Assembly: GCA_964426875.1 (NCBI GenBank)
Contig: CAYRSB010000001.1
Location: 1-64,000, forward strand
Length of the DNA stretch: 64,000 nt
Source: Caldatribacterium sp964426875
Lineage (GTDB): Bacteria > Atribacterota > Atribacteria > Atribacterales > Caldatribacteriaceae
Direction: 5' to 3'
Of this stretch, positions 33,817-41,825 are shown in pieces. Every line of letters starts with the position of its first letter. Position 1 is the stretch's first letter. Position numbers and translations under genes: made by a program. Under the pieces are notes generated by a model that was given only the letters and a program-made list of their open reading frames with translations, searched no databases and was not told where the DNA came from.

Positions 33817-34862
33817 TCCCTTTCCCCCTCGGTTGAGGCGTCCGAGGGCAAGGGCGTAGGCCCGGGGGTAGAGGGGGAGACTTCGAATTTCAAAGCCTCG
33901 GAAACAGTGATAGAACTCTTCTTCCGTAGCTCGGTCAGGAGGTGTTCCGTCTTTACTCTTTTTTGTTCAGCAAGGATTGTAGCTCTTATGGTTTCTTTGG
34001 TTTCCTCAAGGGATTGTACTACTTGGGGCTTCCATTCCAAAACCCGGTAAATGGCATAAGTACCATCCACTGCAAGAGGGGGGGTAACACTTCGGGGGTC
34101 TTCCTTTATCCTTTCCAGAGCTTCCCTGACTTCTTGAGGGAGTGCACTCTCCGAAACCCATCCTACGTCTCCACCCTTTTTGGCTGCTTCGTCGAGGGAG
34201 ACCTCCTGGGCCACCTTGGCGAAATCTTCCCCGAGATATAGTCGGCGCAGGGCTTTCTCTGCGTCGTCTTTGGTCAAGAATGTCATCCTAAGGAGGTGGT
34301 ACTGTGCCGGAGTGGAGAAGAGATCTTTGTGTTCCTCGTAGTACTTTGCTATTTCTTCGTGGGGGATGGGAAGGTCGGCTACGAGACTCTCGGTAAGTTT
34401 TTGGATCATGAGTTCTCGTCGTAAGGATTCCCGCAGGGCAGAGAGGGTAAGACCTTGGTATTCAAGGTAGCGGCGAAACTCTCCGTCAGAGGGAAACTGC
34501 GAGCGGATTTTCTCAAGCCCTGCCTCGATTTCCCGTGAAGAAACCTTTATTCTCCTTGTCTGAGCTTCCTGGTAGAGAAGCTCTTCGTTGATGAGATTTT
34601 CAAGCACCAGACGACGCAAAAGATCAAAAGTTTTCTCGTCCCAGGAACTTATGGTCTTTGAGTCGTACTGACTCAGGAGATCACGAAAAGCCTGGTCAAG
34701 AGCGTAGAAACTTATGGCTGTGTGGTTGACGGTTGCTGCTACGGCCTGTGCTATTCGACCTGAGCGACGATATGACCCATACCCATAGTAAATTGTTACG
34801 GCAAAGGCGACGACGACAATGATGAGGATAATATCCAGGTTCTTGCGGAGTGTTCTCATCAT
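33813..34862 (-). CDS. SurA/PpiC-type peptidyl-prolyl isomerase, membrane-anchored
   Basis: A 349-residue protein with an N-terminal membrane segment (about 10-30) without an obvious cleavage site, a SurA N-terminal helical chaperone region (about 40-170), one parvulin domain (about 180-280, with HLLRMTF and GGDVGWVSESALP) and a Pro/Ser-rich tail. It should help periplasmic protein folding and deliver outer-membrane proteins. E. coli SurA has two parvulin domains and is soluble; this is a single-domain anchored form, closer to PrsA or PpiD in layout. First gene of a two-gene minus-strand unit. Confidence 0.85.
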   Translation of the reverse strand: MMRTLRKNLDIILIIVVVAFAVTIYYGYGSYRRSGRIAQAVAATVNHTAISFYALDQAFRDLLSQYDSKTISSWDEKTFDLLRRLVLENLINEELLYQEAQTRRIKVSSREIEAGLEKIRSQFPSDGEFRRYLEYQGLTLSALRESLRRELMIQKLTESLVADLPIPHEEIAKYYEEHKDLFSTPAQYHLLRMTFLTKDDAEKALRRLYLGEDFAKVAQEVSLDEAAKKGGDVGWVSESALPQEVREALERIKEDPRSVTPPLAVDGTYAIYRVLEWKPQVVQSLEETKETIRATILAEQKRVKTEHLLTELRKKSSITVSEALKFEVSPSTPGPTPLPSDASTEGERE

Positions 34863-34909
34863 ACAGTTTCCACCTCAGGCGTCCCTTTTTGAGGGATTTT
34901 CTTGCTACA

Positions 34910-34938
34910 ATACTACTCGAGCGAGTCGTCCTTGTCAA
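34910..34938 (-). promoter_or_regulatory. Promoter of the SurA-like/VanW unit
   Basis: Reverse-strand TTGACA (34938-34933), 17-bp spacer, TAGTAT (34915-34910). Its -35 box overlaps the -35 box of the fabZ promoter on the other strand by five bases. Confidence 0.65.
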
Positions 34939-34960
34939 TTTCTCAGAGTTTCGGTAGAGT
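34932..34960 (+). promoter_or_regulatory. fabZ: Promoter of the fabZ-fabH-fabF-plsY-trxA unit
   Basis: TTGTCA (34932-34937), 17-bp spacer, TAGAGT (34955-34960), 36 bp before fabZ. The two divergent promoters share their -35 region, so polymerase could occupy only one at a time. Confidence 0.6.
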
Positions 34961-34996
34961 ATTAAAAATGTTTTTGTGCGCTGGGGGTTGTGAAGA

Positions 34997-35446
34997 ATGG
35001 AAATGGACGTGCGTAGAGTCCAGGAGATCCTTCCCCACCGTTTCCCTTTCCTTCTTGTGGATCGCATTGTTTCTCTTGAGAAAGGCAGAGTGGTGGGAAT
35101 AAAGAATGTCACCGTGAACGAATGGTTTTTCCAGGGACATTTTCCGGGAAGGCCTGTTATGCCTGGGGTTTTAATCCTTGAAAGCATGGCACAAGTTGGA
35201 GCTACTATGATGATGTACATGGAAGAATTTCGAGGGTGCATTCCGTATTTCGCTTCTCTTGATGATGTTCGTTTCCGTCGCCCGGTAGTACCTGGAGATC
35301 AGCTCGTCATGGAGGTGATACTCCTCAAAAGAAGGGGTTGCGTGGGGAAACTCAAGGGAATAGCCAGGGTTGGGGAACACGTTGTGGCTGAAGCTGAGCT
35401 TGGATTTTCTCTGGTTTCTGCGGGAGCAAAGGAGGAAGAGTCTTGA
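34997..35446 (+). CDS. fabZ: 3-hydroxyacyl-ACP dehydratase FabZ
   Basis: Dehydrates 3-hydroxyacyl-ACP in fatty acid elongation. A 149-residue hot-dog-fold protein with LPHRFPFLLVDRI and the catalytic pair His48 (FQGHFPG) and Glu62 (GVLILESMAQ). ATG 34997 or 35003 may be the start. In many diderms fabZ lies in the lpx operon, competing for the same 3-hydroxyacyl-ACP; here it heads a fatty acid unit instead. Confidence 0.95.
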   Translation: MEMDVRRVQEILPHRFPFLLVDRIVSLEKGRVVGIKNVTVNEWFFQGHFPGRPVMPGVLILESMAQVGATMMMYMEEFRGCIPYFASLDDVRFRRPVVPGDQLVMEVILLKRRGCVGKLKGIARVGEHVVAEAELGFSLVSAGAKEEES

Positions 35447-36426
35447 AAAGACAGTGGGTGCGTATTCTGGGTACCGGATCGAGTGTCCCCGAAAGGGTGC
35501 TGACAAATCACGACCTTGAGGGTATGGTGGAGACGAGCGATGAATGGATCACAACTCGAACGGGTATCAAGGAGCGAAGGATTGCCTTTCCTTCTCAAAC
35601 CACTTCAGAACTTGCTCTTGAGGCGTCTCGCAAAGCCCTTGAGGCGGCGGAGGTTAGGCCTCAAGAAATTGACTGTATCGTGGTGGGAACAGTAACTCCT
35701 GACATGCTCTTTCCCTCGACAGCTTGTCTCATCCAGCATGCTTTGGGTGCCAAAAATGCCTTTGCCTTTGACCTTGAGGCAGGATGTACCAGTTTTGTGT
35801 ATGCCATGGCCATGGTGGAGAAATTTCTTCTTGCCGAGGGAAGAGGAAAGGCTCTTGTGGTTGGAGCAGAGACTCTCTCGAAGATTGTTGATTGGCAGGA
35901 TAGGGCAACCTGTGTCCTTTTCGGAGACGGGGCAGGGGCGGCAGTTCTTGGCCTTGGGGAGACTCCGGGTATTTTAGCTACCTGTCTTGGAGCTGATGGA
36001 GGGGGAGCACATCTTCTTGAACTTCCGGCGGGGTGCTCCCGAATGCCAGCCTCTATCGAGACGGTCAACCAAAGATTGCACTATATAAAGATGAGTGGTA
36101 ATGAGGTGTTCAAATTTGCTGTGCGCGTTGTGGAAGAGGCCTCCCTTGAGGTACTGAGGAAGGCTCAAAAAACCATTACAGAGGTTTCCCTTTTCATTCC
36201 CCATCAGGCCAATGTCAGGATAATACAGTCAGCAGCCAGGAGACTTGGCATCTCTGAGGAAAAGGTGTTTGTAAATGTGGAACGATATGGAAACACTTCT
36301 TCGGCCTCCATTCCCATTGCCCTTGATGAAGCTCAAGGATCTGGCCGGATTAAGCGAGGAGACCTTGTGCTCCTTGTAGGGTTTGGTGCGGGCCTGACAT
36401 GGGGGGCTGCACTCATTCAGTGGTAA
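35443..36426 (+). CDS. fabH: 3-oxoacyl-ACP synthase III FabH
   Basis: Starts fatty acid synthesis by condensing acetyl-CoA (or a branched acyl-CoA) with malonyl-ACP. The 327-residue thiolase-fold protein has the complete triad: Cys115 (EAGCTSF), His254 (IPHQAN) and Asn284 (YGNTSSAS). The TTG start overlaps the fabZ stop. fabD, acpP and fabG, often next to it, are not here. Confidence 0.95.
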   Translation: MKRQWVRILGTGSSVPERVLTNHDLEGMVETSDEWITTRTGIKERRIAFPSQTTSELALEASRKALEAAEVRPQEIDCIVVGTVTPDMLFPSTACLIQHALGAKNAFAFDLEAGCTSFVYAMAMVEKFLLAEGRGKALVVGAETLSKIVDWQDRATCVLFGDGAGAAVLGLGETPGILATCLGADGGGAHLLELPAGCSRMPASIETVNQRLHYIKMSGNEVFKFAVRVVEEASLEVLRKAQKTITEVSLFIPHQANVRIIQSAARRLGISEEKVFVNVERYGNTSSASIPIALDEAQGSGRIKRGDLVLLVGFGAGLTWGAALIQW

Positions 36427-36440
36427 AGGGGGTTGGTCAA

Positions 36441-37682
36441 TTGGCACGAAGGGTCGTTGTTACCGGTATTGGGGTCATCAGCCCTGTGGGTACCGGAAAG
36501 GACAAGTTTTGGCAGTCACTCCTTGAGGGAAAATCGGGAATCGATGTCATTCAAAGCTTTGATCCTACACCTTTCGAAAGTAGAGTTGCTGGAGAGGTGC
36601 GGGATTTTGACCCCGAGGGCTTTCTCTCCCGCAAAGAAGCACGGAGAATGGACCGTTTCTCACAATTTGCTGTCTGTGCTTCCCTTATGGCCTTGGAGGA
36701 CGCAAGTCTTGACCTTGCAAAGGTTGATAGAGAAAGAGCAGGAGTCATTTTGGGGTCGGGGATTGGAGGAATTCGTACCTTTGAGGACCAGTATCGGGTA
36801 CTTTTGGAGCGGGGCCCACAGAAGGTCAGCGCCTTTTTCATCCCCATGATGATTGTCAACATGGGAGCGGCAAACGTAGCGATACAGCTTGGTCTCAAAG
36901 GACCGAATAGTTGTGTTTCCACAGCCTGTGAGGCTTCTACGCATGCTTTGGGGGAGGCGCTCCGCATTATTCAGCGCGGTGAAGCGGATATTATGATTGC
37001 CGTTGGAGCAGAAGCCTCTATTACCCCTCTGGCAGTAGCAGGGTTTTGTGCCATGAAGGCCCTTTCTACTTGCAATGACGAACCAGAAAAAGCTTCCCGT
37101 CCCTTTGATCGAAGACGGGATGGATTTGTCATGGCAGAGGGGGCGTGTGCCCTGATCCTTGAGGCAGAGGAGGTAGCTCTTACACGAGGCGCCCGAATTT
37201 ATGCCGAGCTTAAGGGGTATGCCTCAACCTGTGATGCCTACCATATCACTGCACCTGATCCCGAGGGGGAAGGAGCGGCACGGGCTATACGTTTAGCCCT
37301 TGAAGACAGTAACGTCTCTCCAGAGGAAGTGGACTACATCAATGCCCATGGAACTTCAACGCCTCTCAATGACAAGACAGAAACTCTGGCAATCAAGAAA
37401 GTCTTTGGAGAGCGGGCATATAAGATTAAAATCAGCTCCACAAAGTCCATGGTAGGTCATCTCCTTGGAGCGGCAGGTGCCCTGGAGGCCGCGGCGACGG
37501 TTCTCTCTGTTTACCATGGTATTATTCACCCTACTATAAATCTTGAAGAACCCGATCCGGAGTGCGACCTTGACTATACCCCGCACAAAGCTTGTCCTCT
37601 TTTCATCCGTAATGCCCTTTCGAACTCCTTTGGATTTGGGGGACATAACGGAACTCTTGTTTTTGGGAGGTATGAGGGGTGA
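36441..37682 (+). CDS. fabF: 3-oxoacyl-ACP synthase II FabF
   Basis: Elongating condensing enzyme. The 413-residue protein keeps the Cys-His-His triad at exactly the E. coli positions: Cys163 (STACEAS), His303 (NAHGTST) and His340 (VGHLLGAAGA). The TTG at 36441 is chosen because AAAGGGGG lies 8 bp before it and the product then begins with the family's RRVVVTGIGVISPVG. The frame is open back into fabH but without a start signal. Confidence 0.94.
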   Translation: MARRVVVTGIGVISPVGTGKDKFWQSLLEGKSGIDVIQSFDPTPFESRVAGEVRDFDPEGFLSRKEARRMDRFSQFAVCASLMALEDASLDLAKVDRERAGVILGSGIGGIRTFEDQYRVLLERGPQKVSAFFIPMMIVNMGAANVAIQLGLKGPNSCVSTACEASTHALGEALRIIQRGEADIMIAVGAEASITPLAVAGFCAMKALSTCNDEPEKASRPFDRRRDGFVMAEGACALILEAEEVALTRGARIYAELKGYASTCDAYHITAPDPEGEGAARAIRLALEDSNVSPEEVDYINAHGTSTPLNDKTETLAIKKVFGERAYKIKISSTKSMVGHLLGAAGALEAAATVLSVYHGIIHPTINLEEPDPECDLDYTPHKACPLFIRNALSNSFGFGGHNGTLVFGRYEG

Positions 37683-37688
37683 GGCATA

Positions 37689-38315
37689 GTGGTAGTCTGG
37701 GTACTTCCTTTCAATTATCTTTTGGGGTCCCTACCCTGTGGGCTCATCATTACCTGGGCTTTTAAGAGGGTAGACCTTCGTCGGTTCGGAAGCGGTAACA
37801 TTGGGGCCACCAATGTTTCAAGGGTGGCGGGATTTGTTCCCGCTCTTTTGGCTGGAGTGGGGGATGCTCTTAAGGGTTTCTTAGGGGCGTACCTCGCTTT
37901 TTACTTCTTAGGAGCCTTTCCGCTCTTGTTCTTCGTTGCTGCACTTCTTGTCGTTTTGGGACATGACTGGTCTTGCCTTTTAGGATTTAGAGGAGGCAAG
38001 GGTGTAGCTACAACCTTGGGGGTTCTCTTCTGTCTTTCCTGGCAAGTGGCTCTTTTGTGTCTTTTGGTATGGGTTGTGGTCGTTTTGGTGACACGGTATT
38101 CCTCCTTGGGGTCTTTGGGGGGAGCTCTGGCCATGCCCTTTTTGCTCTTTCTTCTTCACCGGCCTCCATCTTTTGTGTGGTGGGGAATATGCGCTGCCTT
38201 TCTTGTGTTTTTCAGGCACAAAGAAAATATCCGTCGGCTTGTAAAAGGAGAGGAGTTGAAAATCGGAAAGAAAGGGCGTGAGAAACATGGCCAAAGAGGT
38301 CTTGGAATTGAATGA
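37689..38315 (+). CDS. plsY: Acyl-phosphate:glycerol-3-phosphate acyltransferase PlsY
   Basis: Integral membrane enzyme (208 residues, five or six segments) that adds the first acyl chain to glycerol 3-phosphate from acyl-phosphate; plsX must be elsewhere. The three PlsY motifs are clear: SGNIGATNVSR, the LGHDWSCLLGFRGGKGVATTLG block and RHKENIRRL. GTG start 6 bp after fabF. Its last 29 bp overlap trxA. Confidence 0.93.
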   Translation: MVVWVLPFNYLLGSLPCGLIITWAFKRVDLRRFGSGNIGATNVSRVAGFVPALLAGVGDALKGFLGAYLAFYFLGAFPLLFFVAALLVVLGHDWSCLLGFRGGKGVATTLGVLFCLSWQVALLCLLVWVVVVLVTRYSSLGSLGGALAMPFLLFLLHRPPSFVWWGICAAFLVFFRHKENIRRLVKGEELKIGKKGREKHGQRGLGIE

Positions 38316-38628
38316 AGAGAATTTTGTTACAGAAGTACTGCGGTCGGAAAAGCCTGTTATGGTAGATTTTTGGGCCACTTGGTGTATGCCTTGCCGCATG
38401 ATGGCTCCGGTCATAGAGGAGATCGCCGAAAACTGGGCCGGTAGAGTTAAGGTGGGGAAAGTCAATACCGATGATGTTCCCTCCCTGGCAATGAAATTTG
38501 GCATTCATGCCATTCCTACCCTCCTTTTCTTCCAGGGTGGTAAGGAGATTGAACGAGTTGTGGGGTACGTTCCCAAAAGGGCTCTTGAAGAGAGACTCCG
38601 GCGTATTCTGGGCGAGAGAGAACTTTAA
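38287..38628 (+). CDS. trxA: Thioredoxin with a CMPC active site
   Basis: A 113-residue thioredoxin, complete fold: FWATWCMPCRMMAPV active site near residue 30 and the cis-Pro segment AIPTLLFF. The dipeptide between the cysteines is Met-Pro rather than the common Gly-Pro, which would alter its redox potential. A GTG three codons upstream is a possible start. It overlaps plsY by 29 bp and probably shares its transcript. Confidence 0.92.
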   Translation: MAKEVLELNEENFVTEVLRSEKPVMVDFWATWCMPCRMMAPVIEEIAENWAGRVKVGKVNTDDVPSLAMKFGIHAIPTLLFFQGGKEIERVVGYVPKRALEERLRRILGEREL

Positions 38629-38789
38629 ATTCTTGGTGTTCCTTCTTTTTGCTCCTCTTGAGGATTTGAGAAGCTTGAAAGTGAGGGTGACTCTCCTCTC
38701 TCTGCACATGGTACAGGTTATTTACCGAACCTTTAAGACTTTGGAAGGACGAAGGGTGTAAGTCCGTCTCCCCTTTCTCCTTGTTTTGA

Positions 38790-39860
38790 ATGATGGAGCG
38801 CATCTTTTGGCCAAAAGAGTGGTCCTTACTTGAGAGAGCATTTGATGATTTTCGCGGAACCATTATGGTTGTGGCCCCTCCAGATCGGGGAAAGACGACC
38901 CTGGTGTATCTTCTTGTGCGTACTCTTGTGGGACGGGGGAAGCGAGTCGGATGGGTGGATGCAGATCTCGGACAGTCCCAGGTTGGTCCCCCCACGACGG
39001 TAGGTGCATGCATTCTTTTCGGTAGGGAAATGGGGTTGAGAGAACGTCTTTTTACCCCCCTTTTCCATTTCCTCGGCGATACCACTCCAGAGGAGGACAT
39101 CGTCGCTTTGGCCGTGTACGCTTTTGATCTTGTACGCTCGGTGAAGAAGAAAACCGATGTAGTGATTCTCGATACCTGTGGACTCTTCCATTCTCCCTCG
39201 GGGTATCTTCTCAAAATGCTCAAAATCAGACTCATTGAGCCTGAAGTGGTTATAGCCTTGGGAGAAAGCAGAGAATTTATTCCCCTTTCGTCTCGACTTA
39301 AGGAGCGCCTTATTGTTCTTCCCATTCCTTCTTCTGTCTTAAGGAAACATTATGAGCACCGCCGCCTCCATCGTCAGAGGCTCTTTTCCCTCTATTTCTC
39401 TGTAGGAAAAGAGATGAGCTTGCCCCTTGAGACTCTTCGCTTCTCTCTGCCTCTTTACCCCTCCTTTTTTGACTTGAAAGTGCAAAAGAGAAAAGATGGA
39501 ATACATTTTTCAAGTGTTTATGAAGATTTTCTCCTTATTCCAGAGGGAAAAGAGAGGGAGACGTTTCCTCATGCTTATCCTTGTGCTCTCCTTGAAGGAC
39601 TTGTTTGTGGGCTCTTCACCTCAGAGGGAGGAGAAATCGGCCTTGGAATCCTTGAAGGCGTAAACTGCAAGGAAGGTTTGGTGAATCTTTGGGCGGTGCA
39701 GTGTAACTCTGGGAAAATTGCCTGTGTGGTTCCTGGGGCACTACGCCTTGAGAGAAGCGGGATAGAAAAGGGTCGCCTTGGGGTGCGTCTCTCTCCCTTT
39801 CGTTTGGCGAAGAAAAACATACCTGTATCTCTGTATGGTGAATGGTTGTCCCGAGAGTGA
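38790..39860 (+). CDS. Clp1/Grc3-type P-loop protein, possible polynucleotide 5'-kinase
   Basis: A 356-residue protein with the CLP1 P-loop domain: Walker A PPDRGKTT (Lys35), then the family-specific DADLGQSQVGPPTTV loop and Walker B VVILDTCGL. The C-terminal 150 residues form a beta-rich domain as in Clp1/Grc3. Eukaryotic and archaeal relatives phosphorylate RNA or DNA 5'-hydroxyl ends; the bacterial proteins are little studied, so a nucleic-acid kinase role is a family-based guess. No membrane segment. No good ribosome site precedes the ATG pair at 38790/38793. It stands apart from trxA (161 bp gap) and ends at a terminator. Confidence 0.75.
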   Translation: MMERIFWPKEWSLLERAFDDFRGTIMVVAPPDRGKTTLVYLLVRTLVGRGKRVGWVDADLGQSQVGPPTTVGACILFGREMGLRERLFTPLFHFLGDTTPEEDIVALAVYAFDLVRSVKKKTDVVILDTCGLFHSPSGYLLKMLKIRLIEPEVVIALGESREFIPLSSRLKERLIVLPIPSSVLRKHYEHRRLHRQRLFSLYFSVGKEMSLPLETLRFSLPLYPSFFDLKVQKRKDGIHFSSVYEDFLLIPEGKERETFPHAYPCALLEGLVCGLFTSEGGEIGLGILEGVNCKEGLVNLWAVQCNSGKIACVVPGALRLERSGIEKGRLGVRLSPFRLAKKNIPVSLYGEWLSRE

Positions 39861-39863
39861 GCG

Positions 39864-39899
39864 AAAAAGCGTTAGGAGAAAGCCCTAACCCGCCTTTTT
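39864..39899 (+). terminator. Intrinsic terminator after the Clp1-like gene
   Basis: Stem GTTAGG/CCTAAC (39871-39876 with 39884-39889), extended outward by GC pairs across a small bulge, with five A before and five T after. It lies 4 bp after the stop codon and closes the fabZ-to-Clp1 region. Confidence 0.75.
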
Positions 39900-39923
39900 C
39901 CCATTACACCAGAATTTCACCGG

Positions 39924-39929
39924 TATAAT
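39924..39929 (+). promoter_or_regulatory. -10 element opening the 40-kb non-coding region
   Basis: Perfect TATAAT preceded by GG, 24 bp after the terminator. No -35 hexamer close to consensus is seen at 16-18 bp. A transcript from here would begin near 39936 with the G-rich stretch described below. Confidence 0.35.
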
Positions 39930-40015
39930 AACAAAGGAGGTAAGGGGGCCCGTCTTTAACGTTCATCACGGCGGGAGGGAAGGGAGAATGTCTTTGGCCT
40001 GCCACCAACCGGCTC
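39930..40015 (+). other. G-rich leader that may fold as a structured RNA
   Basis: The bases 39939-39950 (GGT...GGGGGCC) can pair with GGCCTGCCACC at 39996-40006, and inside it CCCGT (39949-39953) can pair instead with ACGG-C-GGG (39968-39975), giving two alternative folds. No known riboswitch class fits. It directly follows a -10 box and precedes the decayed ORF. Confidence 0.25.
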
Positions 40016-40348
40016 GTGAAACCCAAACAGTTTTTGATCCATAAAAGTGCTGCATTTTTCCGTCAAACCGTTGAGCGTATCCCTCCTCTCATGGGGAAGG
40101 AAAGTCTCCATTTAGTGGCTCTCAGAGGGTATGAGGCTGTGATTCGTTTCGAATTCCTTTTTCTTTTATCCTCTCGTCTTATTCTTGAACTGGAAGAAAA
40201 AGTACCGTTTCCTGCACTGGTCTTTTGGCGTCATATTTCTCTCCTTTTGATTTTTCTGGGAAGGTTGTTTTTGTCTTTCCCACTGGTTACTTCATCGGAT
40301 AGGAACGGTTCTCTTTGCTTCTGGGGGGTTTACTGTGGAGGTTCTTGA
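40016..40348 (+). pseudogene. Decayed ORF, faintly VgrG/phage-tip-like
   Basis: A 110-residue reading frame beginning GTG at 40016. Its middle (ESLHLVALRGYEAVIRFEF then LLSS) has the spacing of the start of VgrG or phage tail-tip proteins, where 'G.E..S..F.F.L.L.S' is usual; the later part becomes a Phe/Leu-rich run unlike any domain, which suggests a frameshift. No ribosome site, no partner genes of a secretion system. Could also be an unrelated short protein or not coding at all. Confidence 0.3.
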
Positions 40349-40684
40349 GGGCTTGAGGCTATAGGAGAAACATCGGGTATTTCCTGTGAAGAAGGGACAA
40401 CCTAACTGCGACAAGTTTTGGATGGAATGACGCGGGTTCCCAAGGAGCCTCGAAAAATATTACCTCCTGACGAGGAGGGCAACATGGTTTTAGGAGAACA
40501 CGTGTCGTGGGAGGCAAAGGATGTATTCTCTGGAATAAGGAACCGGTTGCAAGACCTTTGATATTGATATAAAGGATGTTACTCTGGTGAAAGAGAGCGA
40601 TGTAATCCTCGCGCCAAAAAGGTTGAGACATCCGTCGATTTCTTGGATTTCTAAGGGAGACAAACAAAGAGGGGTATCTGTAAC
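40349..40684 (+). other. 336-bp stretch without a recognisable gene
   Basis: Short open runs in several plus frames (for example 40427-40561, and 40560-40684 running into the next gene) but none with a ribosome site or family match. The low protein-likeness suggests old decayed coding sequence. AGAGGGG near 40670 is the only candidate ribosome site for the next gene. Confidence 0.4.
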
Positions 40685-41656
40685 ATGGCGGAAATTCTTC
40701 CAGCTACTGAGGAGGCCATCGATAAGGGAGCCTCGCTTCTTCGAGAGGGGAAGCTTGTAGCGTTCCCCACTGAGACCGTCTATGGTCTTGGGGCCTGCGC
40801 CTTTCTTCCCCGAGCTGTGGCTCGTGTTTTTGAGGTGAAGGAGCGACCATTTTTCGACCCTTTGATTGTGCATGTAGCGGAGCCTGGAATGGCTGAGGAG
40901 CTCTGGGAAAGAGTGGACCCTCGGGCACGTTTGCTCATTGAATGCTTTTGGCCTGGTCCTCTGACCCTTGTACTTCCCAAAAGGCCTGTTGTTCCAGATA
41001 TCGTCACTGCTGGTCTTCCTACCGTTGCGGTGCGGATGCCGGCCCATCCAGTGGCTCTTGCTCTTATTCGGAAGGCTCGAGTTCCTGTAGCGGCTCCCAG
41101 TGCGAATCTTTTTGGACGGCTCAGTCCCACACTGGCTCAGCATGTAGCAAAGCAAGTCGGGGGACAGATTGAGCTCATTATTGACGGGGGAAGGTGCCCC
41201 GTAGGGGTTGAGTCGACGGTTATTGAACTTGTGGAGGAAGCGGTTCTTTTGAGGCCGGGGGGAGTACCTCTTGAAGACATTGAGCGGGTGATTGGAAAGG
41301 TTCGGGTCGATTTTCAGGCAGCCTCTCCCCGTTCCCCCGGTCAGCTCCCCTCTCATTATGCTCCTTTGATTCCTTTGAAAATCGTTCCTTTGGAAACTCC
41401 TCCTCCCTTGGGACTGCGGGTTGGGTTTTTGGCTTTCCGTAGGGTGGAACATCCAGAGTGGTTTGAGACAGTAGAGATTCTCTCTCCATCAGGGGATTTG
41501 CAAGAGGCGGCAGCAAATTTCTTTGCTTGCCTTCATCGGTTGGAAGAAGCGCGTCTCGATCTTATTTATGTCGAGCCGGTACCGGAGGTAGGGCTGGGAA
41601 GGGCCATCATGGACCGTCTGAGAAAAGCTTCGAAAGCCTTAGAATACTGGAAGTGA
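40685..41656 (+). CDS. L-threonylcarbamoyladenylate synthase (Sua5 type)
   Basis: Makes threonylcarbamoyl-AMP from threonine, bicarbonate and ATP for the t6A37 tRNA modification. Residues 1-200 form the YrdC domain with AFPTETVYGLG, the KERPFFDPLIVH block and APSANLFGRLSPT; residues about 225-323 are the extra Sua5 domain, connected by the SPGQLPSHYAPL linker. This two-domain form is the Sua5 type rather than the short TsaC. Stands alone after the non-coding region. Confidence 0.93.
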   Translation: MAEILPATEEAIDKGASLLREGKLVAFPTETVYGLGACAFLPRAVARVFEVKERPFFDPLIVHVAEPGMAEELWERVDPRARLLIECFWPGPLTLVLPKRPVVPDIVTAGLPTVAVRMPAHPVALALIRKARVPVAAPSANLFGRLSPTLAQHVAKQVGGQIELIIDGGRCPVGVESTVIELVEEAVLLRPGGVPLEDIERVIGKVRVDFQAASPRSPGQLPSHYAPLIPLKIVPLETPPPLGLRVGFLAFRRVEHPEWFETVEILSPSGDLQEAAANFFACLHRLEEARLDLIYVEPVPEVGLGRAIMDRLRKASKALEYWK

Positions 41657-41825
41657 CAAGGTATCCTTGTGACGGACGACATGGCCTGAGAGGAATTCGG
41701 TTTTTGAACCTCGCTATGGCACGGAAGAAGGGCGAAACATGCCGTGTGGATTGGAAGAAGAAGTCACTTGACACGCACAGGTTATCTGGGAATCAGTCTA
41801 CGGAACGTGAAGAGGAGGTGGAAGT

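Noticed and set aside
39960..40015. Cobalamin riboswitch (GGGAA...GAAT...CTGCCAC similarity)
   Set aside because: The order of blocks is only loosely similar, the conserved 3' half and B12-box are not convincing, and no cobalamin gene follows.
40490..41452. Minus-strand open frame of 320 codons opposite the Sua5 gene
   Set aside because: Sua5 motifs are clear on the plus strand; the antisense translation has no family features.
41657..41690. Hairpin CAAGG-TAT-CCTTG after the Sua5 gene as a terminator
   Set aside because: Five-pair stem with a three-base loop and no T-run following.
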